Positions 1-9,063 of a stretch of 64,000 nt of DNA are shown piece after piece. The DNA lies in the NCBI RefSeq assembly GCF_006346325.1, contig NZ_VDYR01000001.1, positions 992,001-1,056,000 of the forward strand, given 5' to 3'. Source of the stretch: Sphingomonas japonica. Its GTDB lineage: Bacteria > Pseudomonadota > Alphaproteobacteria > Sphingomonadales > Sphingomonadaceae. Within the stretch, counting starts at the first letter, position 1, and each line of letters opens with the position of its first letter. The position numbers and the translations under genes were made by a program. The notes below the pieces were generated by a model. The model did no database searches. It worked only from the letters and a program-made list of their open reading frames with translations, and had not been told where the DNA came from.

Positions 1-698
1 GTCGACAATTCCCAGTCGAGCACCGCCGCCACGCGCGGAACGTCGGGGGCGAAGATAAGGTTGTCGATGCGGAAGTCGCCGTGCACGATCGCCGTGCGCG
101 TCTGCGGCGGCACAGTCTGCGGCAGCCACTCGATCAGCCTGTCCATCGCCGGCAGATCATCGGTCTGGCTGGCGCGATACTGCCGCGTCCAGCGCGCGAC
201 CTGGCGCTCGAAATAATTGCCCGGCTTGCCATAATCGCCCAGGCCCACCGCCTCGGGATCGATCGCGTGCAGCGCCGCGAGCGTGTCGATCATCGCATGA
301 TAGTGCGCCGTGCGTTCCGCCGGGGCGAGACCGGGCAAGGTGCCGTCCCACAGCGTCCGGCCCTCGACCAGTTCCATGACGTAGAACATCGAACCGATCA
401 CAGTGTCGTCGGTACACAGTCCGAAATAGGGCTTGGCCACCGGAAAGCCTGTGGGGTGCAGCGCCGCGATCAGACGGTATTCGCGATCGACCGCATGTGC
501 CGACGGCAGCAGCTTGCCGAACGGCTGACGGCGCAGGACATAGCTTTTGCCCGGCGTATCCACCCGGTAGGTCGGGTTGGACTGGCCGCCGGGAAATTTT
601 TCGAGCGAAACCGGCCCGCCGAACCCCGGCATGCGATCGGCCATCCAGCGTTCGAGCGCGGCGGTATCGATCGGCGTATCGCCTGCATCACCGGTCAT
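1..698 (-). CDS. APH-family phosphotransferase, 3' end cut by window edge
   Basis: Aminoglycoside-phosphotransferase-fold kinase. Its N-terminus, in the frame starting at 698, carries the usual N-lobe pattern GGQSNPTYRV with a lysine in KSYVLRRQP. The catalytic loop HGDFRIDNL gives the base Asp and the metal-binding Asn. The LDWE motif (metal Asp) lies at the window edge, so roughly the last third is missing. Its ATG overlaps the TGA of the upstream alcohol dehydrogenase (ATGA), making it third in a coupled operon. Sequence style and context fit the kinase domain that in animal ACAD10/ACAD11 is fused to an acyl-CoA dehydrogenase. It is therefore more likely to phosphorylate a hydroxyacyl substrate than an antibiotic (inference). 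Confidence 0.85.
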   Translation of the reverse strand, partial: MTGDAGDTPIDTAALERWMADRMPGFGGPVSLEKFPGGQSNPTYRVDTPGKSYVLRRQPFGKLLPSAHAVDREYRLIAALHPTGFPVAKPYFGLCTDDTVIGSMFYVMELVEGRTLWDGTLPGLAPAERTAHYHAMIDTLAALHAIDPEAVGLGDYGKPGNYFERQVARWTRQYRASQTDDLPAMDRLIEWLPQTVPPQTRTAIVHGDFRIDNLIFAPDVPRVAAVLDWELS

Positions 699-1780
699 GG
701 GAACACGATCACCGATCGCACGCTGTCGCCGCTGCGCAGCTTCGCCAGCGCTGTATTGACGTCATCTAGCGCGATCGTCTCCGCTACCATCGTGTCCAGA
801 TCGAGCTTGCCGTCCAGATACATCCGCACGAGCCGAGGCATGTCGAGCGGGAACTGCGTCGATCCCAAAAGCGATCCTTGCAGTTTCTTGCCGGTCAGAA
901 AGGTCGGGCCAGCGATGCTGACCGACTGGCCGGGGGCGATCATGCCCAGGATCGTCGCGGTTCCGCCGCGGCGCAGGATCGTCCAGGCGAGTTCTGCGGT
1001 ATTCGGCCGCCCGACCGCTTCTATCGCATAGTGCACACCGCCACCGGTGAGCGTGAGCACCGCCTTGGCAAGGCCCTCGGCGCCGGCGTCGAACGCGTGG
1101 GTGGCCCCCATGCGCTTCGCCAGCTCGCGCTTTTCGGCGACCGGATCGATCGCGACGATCATCCCCGCGCCGGCGATTTTCGCCGCGTTGATCGCCGCCA
1201 GCCCGATGCCTCCGGCGCCGATCACCGCGACGCTTTCGCCGGGCTTGACCTTGCTGTCGTTGAAGACCGCACCCGCCCCGGTAATCACCGCGCAGCCCAG
1301 CAGCGCTGCCCGGTCGAGCGGCATAGCCTTGTCGATGGCGACACAGGCGTTCTCGTGCACCAGCATCCGTTCGGCGAAGGCCGACAGGTTGAGGAACGGT
1401 GCCAGCGGCGTGCCGTCCGCCAGGCTCAAACGCGGCGGAGCGTCGGCGGGACGGCGGGTGGATGGGTCGATGCACAATGACGGCCGCCCGCTGGTGCAGA
1501 ACTCGCAGGATCCGCAGAACACCGTGAAGAAGGTGATGACGGGATCACCGGGCCGAACGCTCGACACGCCATCGCCGACCACTTCGACCACGCCTGCCGC
1601 CTCATGCCCCGGCACGGTCGGCACCGGGTGCGGAAAACTGCCATCGACGAAATGCAGGTCCGAGCGACACACCCCGACGGCGGCAGTACGGATCAGCACC
1701 TCGCGCGGACCCGGCGCGTCGATGCGAACGTCCTCGATCGACAGCGGCGAACCCGCCTCACGTAATATTGCAGCCTTCAT
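695..1780 (-). CDS. Zinc-dependent alcohol dehydrogenase (MDR superfamily)
   Basis: 361-residue medium-chain dehydrogenase/reductase. The catalytic zinc site is visible as [10 protein letters not shown] near residue 38 and [12 protein letters not shown] near 60. The structural zinc lobe is the four-cysteine stretch CGSCEFC followed by a further Cys near residue 100. The NAD(P)-binding Rossmann motif is GAGGIGLAA. Overall it resembles class III / S-(hydroxymethyl)glutathione-dehydrogenase-like enzymes, but the substrate is not readable. The ATG at 1780 overlaps the TGA of the acyl-CoA dehydrogenase (ATGA). An open frame continues upstream to 2485 but has no family similarity, so 1780 is preferred. 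It probably oxidises an alcohol or hydroxyacyl intermediate of the same pathway (inference). Confidence 0.9.
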   Translation of the reverse strand: MKAAILREAGSPLSIEDVRIDAPGPREVLIRTAAVGVCRSDLHFVDGSFPHPVPTVPGHEAAGVVEVVGDGVSSVRPGDPVITFFTVFCGSCEFCTSGRPSLCIDPSTRRPADAPPRLSLADGTPLAPFLNLSAFAERMLVHENACVAIDKAMPLDRAALLGCAVITGAGAVFNDSKVKPGESVAVIGAGGIGLAAINAAKIAGAGMIVAIDPVAEKRELAKRMGATHAFDAGAEGLAKAVLTLTGGGVHYAIEAVGRPNTAELAWTILRRGGTATILGMIAPGQSVSIAGPTFLTGKKLQGSLLGSTQFPLDMPRLVRMYLDGKLDLDTMVAETIALDDVNTALAKLRSGDSVRSVIVFP

Positions 1781-3012
1781 GCGTGCTTCCCGAACTCCGC
1801 GCGCGCGATCGTGCGGTTGTGGACCTCGTCCGGGCCGTCGGCGAAGCGCAGCGTGCGCATTCCTGCCCACGCGCTCGCCAGTTCGAAATCGTCGGACACG
1901 CCGCCGCCGCCATGCGCCTGGATCGCGTCGTCGAGGATCTTGAGTGCCATGGTCGGCGCCTGCACCTTGATCATGCTGATCTCGAGATGCGCCGACTTGT
2001 TGCCCGCACGGTCCATCATGTCGGCGGCCTTCAGGCACAACAGCCGCGTCATCTCGATATCGATCCGCGCCCGCGCGACCCGCTCTTCCCAGACCGAAAA
2101 GTCGGCGATGCGTTTGCCGAACGCTACGCGCGACTGAAGCCGCCGCGCCATTGCCGCGATCGCTTCCTCGGCGACGCCGATCGTGCGCATGCAATGATGG
2201 ATGCGCCCCGGCCCGAGCCGCCCCTGCGCGATCTCGAACCCACGGCCTTCGCCCAGCAGCAGGTTCTCCGCGGGGACGCGCACATTGGTGAGCGACACCT
2301 CGCCATGTCCGTGGGGAGCGTGGTCGTACCCGTAGACTGACAGCATGCGCTCGATCTTGACCCCGGGCGCATCGAGCGGAACGAGGATCATGCTCTGCTG
2401 CGCATGTCGCGACGCATCCGGGCTGGTCTTTCCCATGACGATCGCGATCTTGCAGCGCGGATCGCCGGTGCCCGACGACCACCATTTACGGCCGTTGATG
2501 ACATAATCGTCGCCGTCGCGAACCATCGACGTCTGGATGTTGGTCGCATCCGACGATGCCACTGCCGGCTCGGTCATCAGGAACGCCGACCGGATCTCGC
2601 CCTGCATCAGCGGACGCAACCAGCGCTCCTTCTGCTCGAGCGTACCGTAGCGATGAAACACTTCCATATTGCCGGTATCGGGCGCGGAGCAGTTGAAGCA
2701 TTCCGACGCCCAATGGACGCGGCCCATCTCTTCGGCGCACAAGGCATATTCGAGATTGGTGAGCTGCTCTCCCTCGAACACGAAGCTGTCGTCGACATGG
2801 GTCTGCCCGGAATGCGGCGGCATGAAGAAATTCCACAGCCCCTGCCGCTTCGCCTCTGCCTTGGCCTCCTCGATCACCGCGACTGGCTGCCAGCGGTCTC
2901 CGGAGGCGATCTGCGCATGATATTCGTGCGTGCGCGGTCGGATGTGCTGGTCGATGAAGCCGCGAACGCGGTCGCGGAAATGCGTTTCGCGGGCGCTTAG
3001 CGTGAAATCCAT
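1777..3012 (-). CDS. ACAD11-like acyl-CoA dehydrogenase
   Basis: 411-residue flavoprotein of the acyl-CoA dehydrogenase fold. ACAD10/11-type signatures are strong: [53 protein letters not shown] and [10 protein letters not shown]. Where classical enzymes have YEGT with the catalytic Glu, this one has ADGPDEVH. That variant is typical of the ACAD10/11 branch, whose animal members act on 4-hydroxyacyl-CoA after phosphorylation by a linked kinase domain. It is first gene of the operon with the dehydrogenase and the kinase downstream, transcribed away from the tandem TetR gene. Naming to branch is confident; the physiological substrate is inferred. Confidence 0.92.
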   Translation of the reverse strand: MDFTLSARETHFRDRVRGFIDQHIRPRTHEYHAQIASGDRWQPVAVIEEAKAEAKRQGLWNFFMPPHSGQTHVDDSFVFEGEQLTNLEYALCAEEMGRVHWASECFNCSAPDTGNMEVFHRYGTLEQKERWLRPLMQGEIRSAFLMTEPAVASSDATNIQTSMVRDGDDYVINGRKWWSSGTGDPRCKIAIVMGKTSPDASRHAQQSMILVPLDAPGVKIERMLSVYGYDHAPHGHGEVSLTNVRVPAENLLLGEGRGFEIAQGRLGPGRIHHCMRTIGVAEEAIAAMARRLQSRVAFGKRIADFSVWEERVARARIDIEMTRLLCLKAADMMDRAGNKSAHLEISMIKVQAPTMALKILDDAIQAHGGGGVSDDFELASAWAGMRTLRFADGPDEVHNRTIARAEFGKHA

Positions 3013-3106
3013 CGTCGCACTCTCCCGATCGTGGTCGGCTATCGACTAGAACATACCCGATCTTCGGTAAAGCGATGGTCCGCATAAAATGCACGGGCGA
3101 AGGGCG

Positions 3107-3123
3107 TGTAACGTGAGATTACA
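3107..3123. promoter_or_regulatory. Palindrome in the divergent promoter region, candidate TetR operator
   Basis: TGTAA-N7-TTACA, a 17-bp inverted repeat in the 152-bp gap between the divergent acyl-CoA dehydrogenase and TetR genes. A second short palindrome, TTCTT-CGAA-AAGAA, lies at 3134-3147. Location and symmetry fit an operator for the adjacent regulator. Assignment is by position only. Confidence 0.4.
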
Positions 3124-3164
3124 ATAACACTGTTTCTTCGAAAAGAATCGGTTAAGCTCGGCCT

Positions 3165-4409
3165 ATGCAGCTTGTCGACGACGCGGGGGCGACTGGAGCG
3201 GACCGCAGCACCAAACGGTTTCAGGCCAAACGGGACGCGATCCTCGCGGCGGCGGCGGACGCCATCAACGAGGCGAGCGCAAAGGGGATGACCTTTGCCG
3301 ACGTCGCGCAGCGTGTCGGGCTCAATACCACCAGCGTCACCTATTATTTCAAGCGCAAGGAAGACCTTGCCGCTGCGGCATTCGAAGCGACGCTGGCGAC
3401 GCTGCACGCCATGCTCGACGAAGCGCTCGCCGAGCCCGACCCGCCTGCGCGCGTCGATTGCTTCCTTAGGCTCAACTTCGCCCGCTTGGCGCGGGTCCGC
3501 CGCGGCGAGCAGCACGCGATCGCCATCCTGTCCGACCTGCGCGCGATGGAGGAACCGATCAAGGGTCGCCTGTTGACAGGCTGGCGCGACGTGTTCCGCA
3601 AGACGCGCAGACTGTGGGCGCCCTGCCCCACCCGCGCGCATACTGATCTGGCCGGAGCGCGCGCGCATGTGCTGCTCGAGAACAGCTTCTGGTTGACCGC
3701 CTGGCTCGATCGCTACGAACTCGACCAGTATGATCGGGTCGAGGCGCGGCTGATGGACGTGTTCCGCCACGGCCTAGCGATGCCCGACGACGACTGGGCA
3801 CCGCAGCCGCTCGACCTCAGCCACGAAACCCCCGATCCGGCGCGGGAGAATTTCCTGCTGGCGGCGACGCGGCTGATCAATCAGCTTGGCTATCGCGGAG
3901 CCTCTGTCCAGCGCATCGCTTCCGAACTCAACGTGACCAAGGGCAGCTTCTACCACCATCTCGATGCCAAGGACGACCTAGTCACCGAATGCTATCGTCG
4001 CAGCTTCGATACCATTACCGACGCCCAGCGCGCCGCCGACCATGCTGGCGGCAGCCATTGGCAGCGACTGGTCAGCACGATGGCGGCGCTGCTCGACGTC
4101 CAGTTCGCCGAACGCGCGCCGCTGCTGCGCACGACGGCGCTGTCGGGACTGCCGCCGCGTGTGCGCCAGACGATGATCGACCGGTCCAACCGCATCGCGC
4201 GGCGCTTCGCGGGCACGATGAGCGACGGGATCGCCGAGGGATCGATCCGCGCGGTCGATCCGCTGGTGGCCAGTCAGGCGCTGATGGCGCTGCAGAACGC
4301 CGCCTTCGACATGCGCAAATGGGCCAGCACCATGCCGCGCGACCGCGCCATCGCGATGTACGCCTCGACACTGGCATTCGGGCTGTTCGACGATCGGACG
4401 ATCGCCTAA
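3165..4409 (+). CDS. Tandem TetR/AcrR-type regulator (two TetR units in one chain)
   Basis: 414-residue protein built from two complete TetR units. The first helix-turn-helix lies around residues 25-75 (FADVAQRVGLNTTSVTYYFKRKEDL) and is followed by a ligand-binding-type helical region. A second HTH starts near residue 225 (VQRIASELNVTKGSFYHHLDAKDDL) with its own C-terminal helical region. Ordinary TetR proteins are about 200 residues and bind DNA as dimers, so this chain may act as a covalent pseudo-dimer (inference). It is divergent from the acyl-CoA dehydrogenase operon with palindromes between them, which suggests it regulates that operon. The ATG at 3165 follows the palindromic region. 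It ends by overlapping the convergent VOC gene by 4 bases. Confidence 0.9.
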   Translation: MQLVDDAGATGADRSTKRFQAKRDAILAAAADAINEASAKGMTFADVAQRVGLNTTSVTYYFKRKEDLAAAAFEATLATLHAMLDEALAEPDPPARVDCFLRLNFARLARVRRGEQHAIAILSDLRAMEEPIKGRLLTGWRDVFRKTRRLWAPCPTRAHTDLAGARAHVLLENSFWLTAWLDRYELDQYDRVEARLMDVFRHGLAMPDDDWAPQPLDLSHETPDPARENFLLAATRLINQLGYRGASVQRIASELNVTKGSFYHHLDAKDDLVTECYRRSFDTITDAQRAADHAGGSHWQRLVSTMAALLDVQFAERAPLLRTTALSGLPPRVRQTMIDRSNRIARRFAGTMSDGIAEGSIRAVDPLVASQALMALQNAAFDMRKWASTMPRDRAIAMYASTLAFGLFDDRTIA

Positions 4410-4822
4410 TCCGGCGCGTCCGACGCCTTGGGCCAATAGCTACCGAAATTCCACAGGTTGCCTTCCGGATCACGCGCCGAGAAATCGCGGCTGCCATAAT
4501 CGGTGTCGGCGGGCGGCGTGGCGATCGTCGTACCCGCCGCCGCCAGCCGAGTGTGCAGCGCGTCAGGATCGTCGACCGCGACATAGATCGCGTCGGTCCG
4601 GCGACCATCGAGATCGCCGACCATCGCGCCATATTCGTCATCCCGATGCTGACCGAGCATGATCATCGACGATCCGTAGGCGAGCTGGGCATGCATCACG
4701 ACGCCGTCGTGGCGATAGACTGCATGTTCGACGAACCCGACGGTGCCAACCAGCCAGGCGATCATCGTGTCCGCATCGCGACAGCGCATCGTCGGAAATA
4801 TCCGGGGAGCCTCAAGCATCAT
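4406..4822 (-). CDS. VOC (glyoxalase/bleomycin-resistance fold) family protein
   Basis: 138-residue protein with paired beta-alpha-beta-beta-beta modules of the vicinal oxygen chelate fold. The first module has RDADTMIAWLVGTVGF and the second ends in FSARDPEGNLWNFGSY, the characteristic end of PhnB/glyoxalase-like VOC proteins. Substrate unknown. Its start overlaps the end of the upstream PPK2 gene by 11 bases, so the two are probably cotranscribed. Its stop overlaps the tandem TetR stop on the other strand. Confidence 0.85.
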   Translation of the reverse strand: MMLEAPRIFPTMRCRDADTMIAWLVGTVGFVEHAVYRHDGVVMHAQLAYGSSMIMLGQHRDDEYGAMVGDLDGRRTDAIYVAVDDPDALHTRLAAAGTTIATPPADTDYGSRDFSARDPEGNLWNFGSYWPKASDAPD

Positions 4823-5600
4823 CGTCAGATCCTCCTTTCAGGGCAGCACGCGCCATCTTCTCGACATCAGGATCGAGTTCGGGCGGCGTCATCGACACGT
4901 TCGCTTCCAGGCGGTCGGCGATCGCCGTCAGGGCGGCAATTCGCGCTGCCTTGCGATTATTGCCGTCGATCACCTTCCACGGCGCGTCCGGGGCGTGGGT
5001 ACGCGCCAGCATCTCCTGTATCGCATCGAGATAGGCGGCGCGCTGCGCCCGGTTGCGATAATCCTCTGCGCCGGTCTTCCATCGCTTCCAAGGATCGTCG
5101 AGACGCTGACGGAACTGCTTGTCCTGAAACGCTTGGGTGATGTGGACGAACAGTTTGACGATCGTCGTTCCGCAATCGGCCTGCTGCGCTTCGAAATCGT
5201 TTATCTCGCCATAGGCGCGTCGCCAGTCCGCCTCCGGCGCAAAGCCTTCCACGCGCTCGACCAGCACCCGGCCGTACCAGCTACGGTCGAAGACATGAAT
5301 GGTGCCATTGGCTGGCAGCCGCGTCCAGAAGCGCCACAGATAATGCCGCGCCTTCTCCTCGGCGCTGGGCGCGGCGATCGGCAGCACCTCGAAAAAGCGC
5401 GGGTCCCATTCGGCAGTCAGCCGCTTGATGATCCCGCCCTTGCCCGCCGCATCCCATCCTTCGAATACGATGATAGCCGGCTTTTTGTGGACGATGTGCG
5501 CGACCTGGATCCGGTCGAGCCGCGCCTGCACTTTCTTCAGCGCATCCGGATAGTCGCCGTCGAACTTCTTGCCGGCTTCATAGTCGCTGAGGTCGAACAC
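4812..5600 (-). CDS. Polyphosphate kinase 2 family protein
   Basis: 262-residue PPK2-type kinase that moves phosphate between polyphosphate and nucleotides. Visible motifs are the Walker A loop EGWDAAGKGG near residue 48, the lid Walker B motif DRSWYGR near 105, and KRWKTGAEDYRNR near 170. Length suits a single-domain PPK2. Class, and so preference for NDP or NMP, cannot be set safely by eye. It lies downstream of aspS with a 15-base gap and only a few kb from ppk1 and ppx, so three polyphosphate enzymes cluster here. Confidence 0.92.
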   Translation of the reverse strand: MFDLSDYEAGKKFDGDYPDALKKVQARLDRIQVAHIVHKKPAIIVFEGWDAAGKGGIIKRLTAEWDPRFFEVLPIAAPSAEEKARHYLWRFWTRLPANGTIHVFDRSWYGRVLVERVEGFAPEADWRRAYGEINDFEAQQADCGTTIVKLFVHITQAFQDKQFRQRLDDPWKRWKTGAEDYRNRAQRAAYLDAIQEMLARTHAPDAPWKVIDGNNRKAARIAALTAIADRLEANVSMTPPELDPDVEKMARAALKGGSDDDA

Positions 5601-5615
5601 GCGCTTCTCCCGATG

Positions 5616-7415
5616 TTAGGATTTCGCAGGTCCCGGCGCTTCCACCAAGCGGATGTTCAGCTCGCGCAGTTGCTTGGCGCTGACCGGTCCCGGCGCAGCC
5701 ATCATCAAGTCTTCGGCCTTCTGATTCATCGGGAACAGCACCACCTCGCGAATATTGGGTTCGCCGGCCAGCAGCATGACCATGCGATCGACGCCGGGCG
5801 CCGACCCGCCATGCGGCGGTGCGCCGAACTTGAATGCGTTGATCATGCCGGCGAAATTCGTATCGACCTCTTCCTTGGAATAGCCCGCGACCTCGAACGC
5901 CTTGTACATGATCTCGGGCCGGTGGTTCCGGATCGCGCCCGACGACAGTTCGACGCCGTTGCAGACGATGTCGTACTGATACGCCAGGATATCGAGCGGG
6001 TCCTTCGTCTCCAGCGCTTCCATCTCGCCCTGCGGCATCGAGAAGGGGTTGTGGCTAAAATCGACTTTCTTGGCGTCCTCGTCATATTCGAACATCGGGA
6101 AATCGACGATCCAGCAGAACTCGAAACGGTTCGGATCGATCAGACCGAGTTGCTCGCCAACCCGCGTGCGGGCAAGCCCCGCCAGCTTGGCCGCCTGTGC
6201 TTCCTTGCCCGCGGCAAAGAACAGCCCGTCATCGGGGCCGAGGCCGAGCGCATCGGCCATCGCAGTCATCTTGTCCTCGCCGTGGTTCTTGGCGATCGGG
6301 CCCCCCCATTCGCCGCCCTTGCGCGTGGCATAGCCGAGCCCGGCAAAGCCTTCGCCCTGTGCCCAGCTATTCATGTCGTCGAAGAACTTGCGGCTCTTTT
6401 CCGCGGTGCCCGGTGCCGGGATTGCGCGCACGACGTCTCCGCTATCGACGATCGAAGCGAAGCGGCCGAACCCCGATCCGACGAACTGCTCGCTGACGTC
6501 GGAAATCAGGATCGGATTGCGCAGGTCGGGCTTGTCGTTGCCGTATTTCAGCATCGATTCGCGATACGGGATGCGGCGGAACGGCAGCGCCGAGACTTCC
6601 CGTCCCCGTCCCTGCCAGTCGGCATATTCCTCGAACACGCCGTGCAGAACCGGCTCGATCGCAGCGAACACGTCTTCCTGCGTGACGAAGCTCATCTCGA
6701 AATCGAGTTGATAGAATTCGCCGGGCGAGCGATCGGCGCGCGCATCCTCGTCGCGAAAGCACGGCGCGATCTGGAAATATTTGTCGAAGCCCGCGACCAT
6801 CAGCAGCTGCTTGAACATCTGCGGCGCCTGCGGCAGCGCATAGAATTTGCCGGGATGGACGCGGCTGGGCACCAGATAGTCGCGCGCGCCCTCGGGACTG
6901 CTCGCGGTCAGGATCGGGGTCTGGAATTCGGTGAAGCCCTGGTCGATCATGCGGCGGCGCAGGGATGCGATGACGTTCGAGCGCAGCAGCATGTTGGCGT
7001 GCAGCCGCTCGCGCCGCAGATCGAGGTAGCGATAGCGCAGTCGGATATCCTCGGGATATTCGGCGTCGCCCGCAACCGGCATCGGCAGTTCCTGCGCATG
7101 ACTCTGTACCGTCGCCCCGCGCGCGAACACCTCGATCGCGCCGGTCGGCAGATTGGCATTGATCGTCGCGTCGGAACGCTTTTTGACGGTGCCGTCGATG
7201 GTCACGACCGATTCGACGCGCAGCGCCTCGAATGTCGGCAGCGCAGGCGAATCCGCATCGGCGACGATCTGGGTGATGCCGTAATGGTCGCGCAGGTCGA
7301 TGAAGAGCACGCCGCCATGATCGCGCTTGCGGTGAACCCAGCCCGACAGGCGGACGTCGCTGCCGACGTCGGTTTCGCGAAGGGCGGCGCAATGGTGCGT
7401 GCGATAGGCGTGCAT
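5616..7415 (-). CDS. aspS: Aspartate--tRNA ligase
   Basis: 599-residue class IIb aminoacyl-tRNA synthetase that charges tRNA-Asp. The N-terminal OB-fold anticodon-binding domain begins MHAYRTHHC and contains [19 protein letters not shown]. The catalytic core has [19 protein letters not shown] (motif 2) and a C-terminal motif 3 with [14 protein letters not shown]. The bacterial GAD insertion is present between them, as expected from the length. ATG 7415 is chosen over an upstream in-frame ATG at 7442 because family members begin close to this point. As this is an alphaproteobacterium, it may be non-discriminating and also charge tRNA-Asn (knowledge of the group, not visible here). Confidence 0.97.
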   Translation of the reverse strand: MHAYRTHHCAALRETDVGSDVRLSGWVHRKRDHGGVLFIDLRDHYGITQIVADADSPALPTFEALRVESVVTIDGTVKKRSDATINANLPTGAIEVFARGATVQSHAQELPMPVAGDAEYPEDIRLRYRYLDLRRERLHANMLLRSNVIASLRRRMIDQGFTEFQTPILTASSPEGARDYLVPSRVHPGKFYALPQAPQMFKQLLMVAGFDKYFQIAPCFRDEDARADRSPGEFYQLDFEMSFVTQEDVFAAIEPVLHGVFEEYADWQGRGREVSALPFRRIPYRESMLKYGNDKPDLRNPILISDVSEQFVGSGFGRFASIVDSGDVVRAIPAPGTAEKSRKFFDDMNSWAQGEGFAGLGYATRKGGEWGGPIAKNHGEDKMTAMADALGLGPDDGLFFAAGKEAQAAKLAGLARTRVGEQLGLIDPNRFEFCWIVDFPMFEYDEDAKKVDFSHNPFSMPQGEMEALETKDPLDILAYQYDIVCNGVELSSGAIRNHRPEIMYKAFEVAGYSKEEVDTNFAGMINAFKFGAPPHGGSAPGVDRMVMLLAGEPNIREVVLFPMNQKAEDLMMAAPGPVSAKQLRELNIRLVEAPGPAKS

Positions 7416-7493
7416 GGTCGGATGTCTTCCAATGATCGCCACCCCGACGAAGGCCCGGGTCTCGTGCCGCGAGCGCGACGCCTGAGGAACGAG

Positions 7494-7513
7494 ATTCCGG
7501 CTTTCACCGGAAT
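7494..7513. repeat. Short palindromic intergenic repeat (ATTCCGG-N6-CCGGAAT)
   Basis: Inverted repeat with perfect 7-bp arms in the gap between divergent aspS and rnd, within a stretch reading CGAGATTCCGGCTTTCACCG. It resembles the dispersed mini-palindromes common between genes in sphingomonad genomes. Only one copy is seen in this window. Confidence 0.5.
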
Positions 7514-7591
7514 GACGGCTGAATATGAAGCCGCGCGAATCCCTGTCCGCCCCCTCTTTGTCAAGCGGCGCGGAACCCCTATGGGGGGGCG

Positions 7592-8767
7592 ATGCACATT
7601 CATGGCCTGATCGAGGACAACGCCGCCCTCGCCAATCTCTGCGCGCGACTATCCAATTCGGACTATGTCTGCGTCGATACCGAGTTCATGCGAGAGAACA
7701 GCTATTGGCCGGAACTCTGCCTGATCCAGATCGCCGACGAACACGAAGCCGCAGCGATCGATCCGATGCTGCCGGGGATCGACCTCAAGCCGCTGCTCGA
7801 CCTGCTGACCGAGAATGAGGATGTCCTGAAGGTATTCCATGCCGGCGGGCAGGACCTCGAGATCGTCTACAACCTGACCGGCAAGACCCCGCATCCCCTG
7901 TTCGATACCCAGGTCGCGGCGATGGCACTGGGACAAGGCGAGCAGATCGGCTATTCGAACCTCGTCGAGAGCTATCTCGGCATCGTCGTCGACAAGGGTG
8001 CGCGCTTCACCGACTGGTCGCGTCGTCCGCTCGATACTCGCCAGATCGATTACGCCATCGCCGACGTAACGCATCTGGCGAAGATCTTTCCCAAGATGGT
8101 CGACAAGCTGCGCAAGACCGAGCGTGGCGCGTGGCTCAACGAGGAAATGGAACGGTTGGGGGACCCCGCCAACTATTTCAACGATCCCGAACAGGTCTGG
8201 CAGCGCATTCGAGTCTCCAGCCGCAAGCCCGAGGCGCTGGGGCGGCTGAAGGCGCTGGCGCGGTGGCGCGAGATCGAGGCGCAGAACAAGAACCTGCCGC
8301 GCGGCCGCATCGTCAAGGACGAGACCATCGCCGATCTGGCGGCCAATCCTCCCAGGAAGCAGGGCGATCTTACCCGCGTGCGCGGGCTGTCGGCGAGCTG
8401 GGGCGGGAACGACATCGGCGGGCGGATGATGGCCGCGCTCGCCGACGCGGTACCGATGTCTGCCGACGAGATGCCGAGCCGCGACGATCGCAAGCCGTCG
8501 CTCGGCAAGGAAGGATCGCTGGTCGCCGACCTGCTCAAGCTGCTGCTCAAGATCCGATCGCGCGACATCAACGTCGCCTCGCGGCTGCTCGCGCGATCGG
8601 ACGATCTCGAGGCGCTGGCTGCGGGACAGCGCAGCGATCTCGCGATCCTCGAGGGATGGCGGTATGAACAGTTCGGGCGCGACGCGCTGGCGCTGGTCGA
8701 AGGGCGACTCGGCTTCACCGTCAAGGAAGGCAGGCTCAAGATGACGCGCACGGAGGACGAGCAGTGA
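7592..8767 (+). CDS. rnd: Ribonuclease D
   Basis: 391-residue 3'-5' exoribonuclease of the DEDDy family, involved in tRNA 3' maturation. Exo motifs: Exo I VDTEFMRE near residue 29, Exo [13 protein letters not shown] near 83 and Exo [12 protein letters not shown] near 152, giving the acidic metal ligands and the tyrosine. An HRDC domain follows with [24 protein letters not shown], then a second HRDC-like region toward the C-terminus. Divergent from aspS. Its TGA overlaps the GTG of the next gene (GTGA). Confidence 0.97.
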   Translation: MHIHGLIEDNAALANLCARLSNSDYVCVDTEFMRENSYWPELCLIQIADEHEAAAIDPMLPGIDLKPLLDLLTENEDVLKVFHAGGQDLEIVYNLTGKTPHPLFDTQVAAMALGQGEQIGYSNLVESYLGIVVDKGARFTDWSRRPLDTRQIDYAIADVTHLAKIFPKMVDKLRKTERGAWLNEEMERLGDPANYFNDPEQVWQRIRVSSRKPEALGRLKALARWREIEAQNKNLPRGRIVKDETIADLAANPPRKQGDLTRVRGLSASWGGNDIGGRMMAALADAVPMSADEMPSRDDRKPSLGKEGSLVADLLKLLLKIRSRDINVASRLLARSDDLEALAAGQRSDLAILEGWRYEQFGRDALALVEGRLGFTVKEGRLKMTRTEDEQ

Positions 8768-9063
8768 GAGGGTCGCTGACAGTTTCAATGCTGCTGTTGG
8801 GGGCGTGCACCGCTGCGAACCAGCAAACGCCATCCGCACCGTCCGATGCCGAGCAGGCAGGCGCGCAGTGCGATGCAGGCGCCATCCAGGACCTGATCGG
8901 AAAGCCGGCCGATGCCTTCGCCGATGATGCCAAGGCTCGGTCAGGCGCGGCTGCCGTCCGCCGCTATGTCACCGGTTCGCCCGTAACGATGGATTTCAGG
9001 GCGGACCGCCTCAACGTCGAAACCGATCCCACCGGGACGATCGTCAAGCTGAGCTGCGGCTGA
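8764..9063 (+). CDS. I78-family peptidase inhibitor-like lipoprotein
   Basis: 99-residue secreted protein with a GTG start overlapping the rnd stop. A signal peptide ends in the lipobox LLGAC (Cys15), so it is probably a lipoprotein. The mature part fits Pfam inhibitor I78: an N-terminal Cys (about 36) before IQDLIGKPADAF, then TMDFRADRLNVETD and a terminal Cys that would pair with the first. I78 proteins are small serine-protease inhibitors; the target here is unknown. Coupling to RNase D is probably only economy of space. Confidence 0.8.
   Translation: MRGSLTVSMLLLGACTAANQQTPSAPSDAEQAGAQCDAGAIQDLIGKPADAFADDAKARSGAAAVRRYVTGSPVTMDFRADRLNVETDPTGTIVKLSCG

Noticed and set aside
4743..7610. A 955-codon open frame on the plus strand across PPK2 and aspS
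   Set aside because: It lies wholly antisense to two clear genes with complete motifs. Long antisense frames are common in high-GC DNA, and its translation resembles no family.
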